NCBI GenBank assembly: GCA_946885735.1
Contig: CAMPGW010000103.1
Span: 1 to 8,477, forward strand
DNA length: 8,477 nt
DNA from: an uncultured Gammaproteobacteria bacterium
GTDB taxonomy: Bacteria; Pseudomonadota; Gammaproteobacteria; Xanthomonadales; Xanthomonadaceae
Direction: 5' to 3'
Positions 1 to 4,771 of this stretch are shown piece by piece. The notes under the pieces are model-generated. The model was not told the DNA's origin, made no database searches, and saw nothing but the letters and a program-made list of their open reading frames with translations. The position numbers and the translations under genes were made by a program. The stretch's first letter is position 1. Each line of letters starts with the position of its first letter.

Positions 1-327
1 CAGCGCCGCGACGATGGCCTGTCCATCCGCGACGCCGTGCTCGATGCCGCGGCCACGCGCCTGCGCCCGATCCTGATGACCTCGGTGGCTACCGTCACCG
101 GCGCGCTGCCGCTGATGTTCGCCACCGGCGCCGGCTCGGCCAGCCGGAGTGCCATCGGCGTGGTGGTGGTGTTCGGGGTGCTGCTGTCCACCTTCCTGTC
201 GCTGTTCGTGGTGCCGGCGTTCTACCTGTTGCTGGCGAAGTACACGCGCGCGCCCGAGGAACGGGCGCAGGCGCTGGCGGCGATGGAGACGCAGGTTGCG
301 TCGGTCGATCGAAGCCACGGCGGATAA
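1..327 (+). CDS. RND-family efflux transporter, C-terminal fragment
   Basis: This is the last 108 residues of an inner-membrane RND pump of the HAE1 (AcrB/MexB-like) family, which exports drugs or other hydrophobic compounds by proton antiport with a periplasmic adaptor and an outer-membrane channel. The frame is open from the first base, so the gene starts outside the window. The visible part begins with the cytoplasmic helix found before the last two membrane segments (AVLDAAATRLRPILMT), then two hydrophobic helices at about residues 22-42 and 51-79. Between them is the family signature, ALPLMFATGAGSASRSAIG. The final helix ends in VVPAFYLLL, followed by a charged cytoplasmic tail of about 29 residues. 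The substrate cannot be told from this fragment. The adaptor gene would be expected upstream, outside the window. The RND family assignment is secure; the subfamily is an inference. Confidence 0.93.
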   Translation, partial: QRRDDGLSIRDAVLDAAATRLRPILMTSVATVTGALPLMFATGAGSASRSAIGVVVVFGVLLSTFLSLFVVPAFYLLLAKYTRAPEERAQALAAMETQVASVDRSHGG

Positions 328-345
328 GGCAGCCGCGCCGGGCGT

Positions 346-453
346 GCCGGCGGCCGGGTTCCCTTCGCGGGAGACGCTGCAAGTGCGTCCATGTAAGCTC
401 ATCGGCGGCATCCGTGCCGCCGAAGCTCCCGCGAAGGGAACCCGGCCACCGGC
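346..453. repeat. Nested inverted-repeat element in the gap between the RND gene and the RNA methyltransferase
   Basis: Positions 352-373 and 426-447 are perfect 22-bp reverse complements. After one C/A mismatch (351/448) the pairing continues for five more base pairs (346-350 with 449-453). The 52-base interior holds a second perfect hairpin: CGGCGGCA at 403-410 pairs with TGCCGCCG at 415-422 around a 4-base loop. The whole looks like a compact, extruded element and would fold as RNA in either direction. From memory, similar elements with the core CGTCCATGTAAGCTC and arms containing CGCGAAGGGAACCCGG are scattered between genes in Lysobacter and related genomes; I could not check this. I do not see the GTAG end typical of Stenotrophomonas SMAG/REP elements. 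It could act as an mRNA 3'-end stabiliser or transcription barrier for the RND gene, or be a passive non-autonomous repeat. Confidence 0.9.
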
Positions 454-461
454 CCGCCCTG

Positions 462-488
462 CACCTGGCGATGCCGTGTCTTCTTTTT
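462..488 (+). terminator. Possible weak intrinsic terminator after the RND gene
   Basis: A short hairpin, CAC (462-464) plus GGC (467-469) pairing with GCC (473-475) plus GTG (476-478) with a 2-base bulge, is followed directly by the T-rich run TCTTCTTTTT (479-488). This is the only T-rich stretch in the gap and sits where RND transcription could stop. The stem is short and bulged, and the same run lies just before the ribosome binding site of the next gene, so it may be only a leader pyrimidine tract. Confidence 0.3.
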
Positions 489-500
489 CGGAGTTGTTTG

Positions 501-1418
501 ATGTCTGATCGCAAGCCGCCGGAGTCGCCGTATCGGGGGCCGCAGGGTCCGAAGCGCGACAAGCGGGAACGCGAGCGCGATCGCGCGGCCGACGCGCCCC
601 GCGATGCGAGCCGCGATCGGCCGCGGCGGGCAATGGCGCCGCGCGAACGCGAGGTGCCCGAGGCGCCGAAGCCGCCGCAGGAGCAGCGCTTGTACGGGCT
701 CAACGCCTGCCTGGCGGCGTTCTCGCATCGGCCGGAGTCGCTGCGCAAGGTGTGGTTGCTGGAGTCGCGGATCCCGGCGATGAAGTCGGTGCTGGCCTGG
801 TGCGTGAAGCATCGCCTCGGCTACACGCTGGTGGAAGCCGAGGACCTGGAACGACTGAGCGGCAGCGCCCACCATGAAGGCGTGGTGTTCGGCATGTTGC
901 CGGCCGAGGAGCTGTCGGCGTCCGCGTGGTTGCGCGATCTCGCCCCCGGGCCGCAGCTTGCGGTCTGGCTCGATGGCGTGGGTAATCCACACAACTTCGG
1001 CGCCATCGCGCGCAGCGCCGCGCACTTCGGCGCCACCGCGCTGTTGCTGCCGCGTGAATCCTCGCTGGCCTGGTCCGGGGCGGCCGCGCGGGTGGCCGAG
1101 GGCGGCGCGGAAGCGATCCCGCTGGTGCGACTGGGGCGCAGCGACAACGCGATCGCGCAATTGGTGTCGGCGGGCTTCATCCTGGCCGCGACCGACGTGC
1201 GCCAGGGTCAGTCGCTGTTCGCCACGCGCCTGCCGGAGCGGCTGGTGCTGGTGCTTGGCGCCGAACACGGCGGCGTGGATCCGGTGTTGGCGCAGGCCAG
1301 CCAGCTGCGCCTGTCCATTCCGGGTAGCGGCGCGGTGGAAAGCCTCAACGTCGCCGCGGCGGCCGCCGTGCTGATGGCGGAATGGCGGCGCCAGCGCGCG
1401 GCGCCGCGCGGACGCTGA
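501..1418 (+). CDS. SpoU/TrmH-family RNA 2'-O-methyltransferase (YfiF-like)
   Basis: Predicted cytoplasmic SAM-dependent tRNA/rRNA ribose methyltransferase of the SPOUT superfamily, 305 residues. Start choice: the ATG at 501 has GGAG at 490-493 with 7 bases between; the frame is open further upstream, but that stretch is the inverted repeat. Residues 1-60 are very rich in Arg, Asp, Glu and Pro and look disordered, possibly an RNA-binding tail. Residues 62-133 (YGLNACLAAF onward) fit the SpoU substrate-binding domain. The knotted catalytic domain has motif 1 NPHNFGAIARSAAHFGA (162-178, with Asn165 and Arg171), motif 2 LVLGAEHGGV (250-259) and motif 3 IPGSGAVESLNVAAAAAV (273-290, with Ser281 and Asn283). 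The charged tail and overall plan resemble E. coli YfiF, whose target I do not know to be established. RlmB or TrmH are less likely because of the long tail. The gene is convergent with the M28 peptidase, 19 bases apart. Confidence 0.88.
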   Translation: MSDRKPPESPYRGPQGPKRDKRERERDRAADAPRDASRDRPRRAMAPREREVPEAPKPPQEQRLYGLNACLAAFSHRPESLRKVWLLESRIPAMKSVLAWCVKHRLGYTLVEAEDLERLSGSAHHEGVVFGMLPAEELSASAWLRDLAPGPQLAVWLDGVGNPHNFGAIARSAAHFGATALLLPRESSLAWSGAAARVAEGGAEAIPLVRLGRSDNAIAQLVSAGFILAATDVRQGQSLFATRLPERLVLVLGAEHGGVDPVLAQASQLRLSIPGSGAVESLNVAAAAAVLMAEWRRQRAAPRGR

Positions 1419-1437
1419 ACTCCGGCGCCTGCCGCCC

Positions 1438-2868
1438 TCAGGGCGTCGCTGGCGCGGGCGCCTTGCCGAAGTCCACCGGAGACTGCGCCGCCGCGTACGC
1501 CAGCGCCGCATAGGCCGCGACCTGCTGGTCGAGGTCCGTCGCCACGATCTTGTCGAGCGTGTCGTTGGCGGTGTGGTGGAAGTCGAAGTAGTCGCTGCCG
1601 TCCTGTTGCAGTTCCGCCCACGGCATGCCCAGGCGCACCGACGGACCGAGGTCGGGGCCGGGGCCGCCGCCGGTCGGCGCGTAGGCGATGCCAAGCGGCG
1701 CGAGCAGCCCGGCGACCTGCTCGAGGACCGGCCGCGCTTCCGGCGACACGCCGGCGCTCAGCGCGTAGATCCGCCGCGCGCCGAAATCGCTCTCGGCGCC
1801 GAGCTGGTGTTTCTCCATCTGGTCCTTGTGCGCTTCGGCATAGGCGCGTGCGCCGAACAGGCCCTGCTCCTCGTTGGCGAAAGCGACCACCCGGATCGTG
1901 CGCCTCGGCGCGTGATCGAGCTTGCCGATCAGCGCGCCCGCGGCCATGGTGATCGCCACGCCGGCGCCGTCGTCGATCGCGCCGGTGCCCAGGTCCCAGG
2001 AATCGAGGTGGCCGCCGATCAGCACGACCTCGTCGGCGAGCTTGCCGCGTCCGCGGATTTCGCCGATCACGTTGTAGGTGCTCGAAGTCACGCCGGACTG
2101 GCCGACGTCGAGGTCCAGGCGCAGTTTCACCGGCTGGCCGCGGCGCAGCATCGCCGAGAGCAGGTCGGCATCCGGATTGGACAGCGCGGCCGCGGGGATC
2201 TGCGGGCCGCCGGCGGCGTAACGCTGCTGGCCGGTGTGCGGGAAGCGATCGGAGTCGGTGCCGATGGAACGGATCAACAGCGCCAGCGCACCCTTGGCCG
2301 CCGCGTCCGAGGCGCCGCTGCGGGCGGCGACGGCCGGGCCGTAGCCGCTGCCATCGCGCGCACGATCCATGCGGTTGGCAATGTAGGCGATCTTGCCGGC
2401 GAGGGATCCTTCGGGCGCGGCCTTCAGCGCCGCCAGCGTCGCGAACTCCACGACTTCCGCCTCGAGCGGCGTGGCGCCGGTGCCGACGCTGCCGCCGAGC
2501 GCGGTCAGGTGCAGCGGTTGCGGAAACGGCGAGACGACCTCGGCGCGCTCATGGCCGCGGCGCCAGGTCGGGTAGCTGACCGGCTCGAGATAGACGCGGT
2601 CGTAGCCCAGCGCCTTGAAGCGCGCCTGCGCCCACTCCACCGCGCGGTCGAAGGCCGGCGTGCCGGCCATGCGCGGACCGACTTCGGTGGTCAGCGATTC
2701 AACCAGCGCGTAGGCGCCCGTGTCCGATTTCGCCGCCTCGACCAGCTGCCGGGTCGTCGCGACGGTCTTGGCGTCCAGTGGACCTTCGGAGGCTGCCAGG
2801 GGCGAGGCCACGAAGCCCAGCAGGGCCAGGGCGAGCGAGTTGACGAGCGGGCGCGGAAACAGGGTCAT
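1438..2868 (-). CDS. Exported M28-family zinc metallopeptidase
   Basis: Secreted or periplasmic di-zinc exopeptidase of family M28, similar in plan to carboxypeptidase Q (PGCP)-type enzymes, 476 residues. Residues 1-27 form a signal peptide (Arg6, hydrophobic 8-23, likely cleavage near AAS at 25-27). A PA-like insert occupies about 125-265 (it contains GAPLLIR-type sequence at 193-200). The catalytic domain follows, with all expected ligands visible: His287 in GGHLDSWD, bridging Asp299 in GAIDDGAG, catalytic Glu333 and zinc-binding Glu334 in NEEQG, Asp361 in ESDFG, and His432 in HHTANDTLDK. The start at 2868 is supported by GGAG at 2875-2878 with a 6-base spacer and by the signal peptide immediately downstream. 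Likely role is hydrolysis of peptides outside the cytoplasm for nutrition; whether it acts as an amino-, carboxy- or dipeptidase cannot be told. It lies 65 bases downstream of mscL, behind a strong hairpin, so it is probably transcribed separately at least in part. Confidence 0.92.
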   Translation of the reverse strand: MTLFPRPLVNSLALALLGFVASPLAASEGPLDAKTVATTRQLVEAAKSDTGAYALVESLTTEVGPRMAGTPAFDRAVEWAQARFKALGYDRVYLEPVSYPTWRRGHERAEVVSPFPQPLHLTALGGSVGTGATPLEAEVVEFATLAALKAAPEGSLAGKIAYIANRMDRARDGSGYGPAVAARSGASDAAAKGALALLIRSIGTDSDRFPHTGQQRYAAGGPQIPAAALSNPDADLLSAMLRRGQPVKLRLDLDVGQSGVTSSTYNVIGEIRGRGKLADEVVLIGGHLDSWDLGTGAIDDGAGVAITMAAGALIGKLDHAPRRTIRVVAFANEEQGLFGARAYAEAHKDQMEKHQLGAESDFGARRIYALSAGVSPEARPVLEQVAGLLAPLGIAYAPTGGGPGPDLGPSVRLGMPWAELQQDGSDYFDFHHTANDTLDKIVATDLDQQVAAYAALAYAAAQSPVDFGKAPAPATP

Positions 2869-2886
2869 CGGGTTCTCCAGACAAAC

Positions 2887-2915
2887 GCAGGGCGCCGGTG
2901 CGAGCGGCGCCCTGC
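2887..2915 (-). terminator. Strong hairpin between mscL and the M28 peptidase gene
   Basis: GCAGGGCGCCG (2887-2897) and CGGCGCCCTGC (2905-2915) pair perfectly over 11 bp around a 7-base loop. On the minus strand the stem is followed by GTTTGT, a short U-rich stretch. The stem ends 18 bases after the mscL stop and the peptidase's GGAG ribosome binding site starts 8 bases beyond its far end. The simplest reading is the intrinsic terminator of the small membrane protein/FAH/mscL unit. The poor U-tract means it could be leaky, or an attenuator or processing site ahead of the peptidase. Confidence 0.65.
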
Positions 2916-2933
2916 AGGGTGGATACGTGAAGC

Positions 2934-3344
2934 TTAGCGCGGTCGCAGGCTGTCGCGGATCTCCCGCAGCAACAGGATTTCCTCGGCGATCGCGGCCGGC
3001 ACCGGCTCCGGCTCGCGGCGCAGGCGATTGATCGCCTTCACCGCCAGGAAGATCGCGAATGCGACCAGCGCGAAATCGATGATGCTCTGCACGAAGGCGC
3101 CGTAGCGCAGCAGCACGGCGGCCGCGATCTCCTGGCCGTCGGCCGCGACCTGCGCCGGCGTCAGCACCAGCGCGGCATCGCTGAAGTTGACGCCGCCGAC
3201 GAGCTTGCCGATCACCGGCATGACGATGTCATCCACCAGCGACGTGACGATCTTGCCGAAAGCCGCGCCGATCACCACCGCCACCGCGAGGTCGACGACG
3301 TTGCCGCGGATGGCGAACTGCTTGAACTCGGACAGGAAACTCAT
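2934..3344 (-). CDS. mscL: Large-conductance mechanosensitive channel MscL
   Basis: Inner-membrane pentameric channel that opens under high membrane tension and releases solutes during hypo-osmotic shock. The 136-residue length is normal. The N-terminal amphipathic helix [20 protein letters not shown] leads into TM1 (about 15-45, with the pore-lining [13 protein letters not shown] and the [12 protein letters not shown] turn). A periplasmic loop (46-77) follows, then TM2 (about 80-105, [19 protein letters not shown]), a basic cluster (KAINRLRR, 103-110) and the C-terminal helical bundle ([13 protein letters not shown], 121-133). The ATG at 3344 is chosen because GGAGG lies at 3351-3355 with a 6-base spacer and the family always begins with this helix; the frame is open to 3416 but that extension overlaps the FAH gene. 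It starts 31 bases after the FAH stop and is probably co-transcribed with it. The hairpin downstream likely ends the transcript. Confidence 0.97.
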   Translation of the reverse strand: MSFLSEFKQFAIRGNVVDLAVAVVIGAAFGKIVTSLVDDIVMPVIGKLVGGVNFSDAALVLTPAQVAADGQEIAAAVLLRYGAFVQSIIDFALVAFAIFLAVKAINRLRREPEPVPAAIAEEILLLREIRDSLRPR

Positions 3345-3375
3345 GGAGCACCTCCGGCGTGGGCGAAGCGACAGT

Positions 3376-4065
3376 CTAGGCGATGCGGCCGGAGAAGTCG
3401 GCCAGGCCGTCGACACCGGCGCGGAAGCGGTCGCCGCGGGCGAGCGCCGCCACGCCCGAGGGCGTGCCCATGAAGACCAGGTCGCCGGCGCGCAAGGCGA
3501 ACAGGCGCGAGAGCTCGTGCAGCACCTCCGGCACGGCGAAGACCATCTGCGACAGCTCGGCCTGCTGGCGCAGCTCGCCGTTGACCTCGAGCCAGAGTCG
3601 GCCCGTGGGCGGCGCGGCGCCCGGGTCGCCGGGCACGATCGCGCTCATTGGCGCGGAGTGGTCGAAGCCCTTGGCGATGTCCCAGGGCAGGCGCTTGTCC
3701 TTGGCCTCGGCCTGCAGGTCGCGGCGGGTGAGGTCGAGGCCGACGGCGTAGCCGAACACCAGGTCGAGGGCGGCCTCGGGCGATACCTCACCGCCGGCAT
3801 CGCGGCCGAGGGCTACCACCAGCTCGACTTCGTGGTGCAGGTCGGCGGTGGCGCCCGGGTAGGGCACGACGGCCTCGGTGCACGCCGCATCCGCGGGTTT
3901 CATGAAGAAGACCGGGCGGCCCTTCGGGACCTCGGCGCCCATTTCACGCGCGTGCTCGGCGAAGTTGCGGCCGACACAGTAGATGCGATGCACCGGGAAA
4001 CGCTCGGCGCGACCGGCCACGGGAAGCGACGCCGCGGGCGGCGGAGAGAACACGAAGTCGGTCAC
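3376..4065 (-). CDS. Fumarylacetoacetate hydrolase-family protein (acylpyruvase/FAHD1-like)
   Basis: Cytoplasmic metal-dependent hydrolase or decarboxylase of the short FAH family, 229 residues. Members cleave acylpyruvates or decarboxylate oxaloacetate; the natural substrate here is not determined. The likely metal ligands are Glu79 and Glu81 in HHEVEL and Asp111 in GLDLTRRD. His38 and Glu41 in AEHAREMG line up with the His30/Glu33 pair that I recall as catalytic in human FAHD1. Other family blocks are YCVGRNF (29-35), FFMKP (53-57), [10 protein letters not shown] (126-135), LEVNGELRQ (159-167) and FMGTPSGV (198-205). Translation probably starts at a GTG (4065): no ATG gives a full domain, the N-terminus [13 protein letters not shown] fits relatives, and the ribosome binding site is weak. 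Upstream by 45 bases is a small membrane protein gene and downstream by 31 bases is mscL. Nothing in the neighbourhood indicates a degradation pathway such as tyrosine or homoprotocatechuate breakdown. Confidence 0.92.
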   Translation of the reverse strand: MTDFVFSPPPAASLPVAGRAERFPVHRIYCVGRNFAEHAREMGAEVPKGRPVFFMKPADAACTEAVVPYPGATADLHHEVELVVALGRDAGGEVSPEAALDLVFGYAVGLDLTRRDLQAEAKDKRLPWDIAKGFDHSAPMSAIVPGDPGAAPPTGRLWLEVNGELRQQAELSQMVFAVPEVLHELSRLFALRAGDLVFMGTPSGVAALARGDRFRAGVDGLADFSGRIA

Positions 4066-4110
4066 GGGCGGCCCTGCGCGTAAAGACGCGAGTTTAGCGG
4101 CGGCTGCCGG

Positions 4111-4380
4111 TCAGTGCAGGCCGAGCGAGGCCTCGCGCTTGTCGATCACCGTGTACTGGCCGTCGATCACGCGGGTGTCGGCAACGGCCGGCGCGGCCTC
4201 GGGCTTGCGCAGCATCCGCCGCACCGCCGCGAACATCAGCATGCCCAGGCCCACGAACAGGCCGACCACGACCAGCCCCGCCAGCACCACCAGGCCGAGC
4301 AGGCCCAGCACCAGCCGCAGCAGCGGATGGCGCGGCTTGCTGGGCGTGTAGGTGAAGAAGCGATGGACGAAAATGGGCAT
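4111..4380 (-). CDS. Small membrane protein of unknown function
   Basis: I do not recognise this 89-residue protein. It has a short basic N-terminus (MPIFVHRFFTYTPSKPRH), a long hydrophobic stretch at about 19-52 that is long enough for one extended or two tightly packed helices, a basic patch (RRMLRKP, 54-60) and a soluble tail ending in ADTRVIDGQYTVIDKREASL. The positive residues on both sides leave the topology unclear. The reading frame is supported by its coding-like composition and by fitting exactly between neighbours. The start is uncertain: the ATG at 4380 has no visible Shine-Dalgarno (C-rich upstream), and an in-frame ATG 14 codons further up (4422) overlaps the divergent Rieske start. 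It probably forms a transcription unit with the FAH gene 45 bases downstream and mscL. Confidence 0.7.
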   Translation of the reverse strand: MPIFVHRFFTYTPSKPRHPLLRLVLGLLGLVVLAGLVVVGLFVGLGMLMFAAVRRMLRKPEAAPAVADTRVIDGQYTVIDKREASLGLH

Positions 4381-4387
4381 GGGGGGT

Positions 4388-4419
4388 GGCACACTGGAGC
4401 CGGGGAAGAGGAGTGTGCC
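4388..4419. promoter_or_regulatory. 8-bp inverted repeat between divergent genes, possible operator or leader hairpin
   Basis: GGCACACT (4388-4395) and AGTGTGCC (4412-4419) are perfect reverse complements separated by 16 bases, placed almost centrally in the 40-base gap between the starts at 4380 (-) and 4421 (+). As DNA this spacing could suit a dimeric regulator; as RNA the right arm covers the end of the Rieske ribosome binding site (GAGGAG, 4408-4413) and the spacer before its ATG. Which, if either, applies is an inference. Confidence 0.35.
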
Positions 4420-4420
4420 C

Positions 4421-4768
4421 ATGCCGGCGGGCGAAAGTGTAAGTGCTTCGTTAATCCTGCGGTCAGATTTGCCCGAAGCGGGGATCGTGGCCGTTGACGT
4501 CGCCATCGCCGGCGAACCGACTTCGATCCTCGTTGAAACGGGGCCCGGCTTCGTGCGCGCCTGGCGCAACGTCTGCCCGCACCAGGGCCGCCGCCTGGAC
4601 TACGCCCCGGGCAAGTTCCTGCTCGACGGGGCCAATCTCGTCTGCGCCGCCCATGGCGCCAGCTTCCGTCGTGCCGACGGCCTGTGCGTGGCCGGTCCGT
4701 GCCGGGGCGAGTCGCTGCAGGCGGTCGCGGTCGTCGAGCAGGCCGACGGCTGGCTTCGGCTCGGCTGA
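4421..4768 (+). CDS. Rieske [2Fe-2S] protein, single domain
   Basis: Small soluble ferredoxin-like Rieske protein of 115 residues, expected to carry one [2Fe-2S] cluster and shuttle electrons. The cluster motif is CPHQG (Cys52, His54) and CAAHGASF (Cys75, His78), with 20 residues between His54 and Cys75. There is no signal peptide or membrane anchor, so it is not the bc1-complex subunit. There is no catalytic domain either, so it is a stand-alone domain like NirD or oxygenase ferredoxins. Two more cysteines (Cys89 and Cys94, in CVAGPC) lie after the cluster motif. The start at 4421 is chosen because GAGGAG (4408-4413) sits 7 bases upstream; an in-frame ATG at 4352 lies inside the divergent gene. 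No oxygenase, reductase or nitrite reductase gene is in the window, so its partner is unknown. It converges with the SLC13 permease with only 3 bases between stops. Confidence 0.88.
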   Translation: MPAGESVSASLILRSDLPEAGIVAVDVAIAGEPTSILVETGPGFVRAWRNVCPHQGRRLDYAPGKFLLDGANLVCAAHGASFRRADGLCVAGPCRGESLQAVAVVEQADGWLRLG

Positions 4769-4771
4769 GCC

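Noticed and set aside
827..834. GCTGGTGG, identical to the E. coli Chi site
   Set aside because: It lies inside a coding region, is common by chance in GC-rich DNA, and Chi is not known to have this sequence in this lineage.
1433..1445. CGCCC/GGGCG hairpin in the convergent gap after the methyltransferase
   Set aside because: A 5-bp stem with a 3-base loop and no T-run, easily expected by chance at this GC content.
399..1694. 431-codon minus-strand frame across the methyltransferase and the peptidase end
   Set aside because: It is antisense to the SpoU motifs, overlaps the peptidase in another frame and even reads through the inverted repeat.
1573..2937. 454-codon open frame opposite the M28 peptidase
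   Set aside because: The opposite strand encodes a complete zinc peptidase with signal peptide and all ligands; this frame has no recognisable domain.
3345..3416. Upstream extension of mscL
   Set aside because: It would overlap the FAH stop, adds a non-family N-terminus, and the GGAGG at 3351-3355 fixes the start at 3344.
3187..4083. 298-codon plus-strand frame opposite mscL and the FAH gene
   Set aside because: It is antisense to two well-supported families and has a repetitive Gly/Ala/Arg-rich translation.
4758..4771. GGCTC/GAGCC hairpin between the convergent Rieske and permease stops
   Set aside because: Only a 5-bp stem with no T-run on either side; not enough to call a bidirectional terminator.
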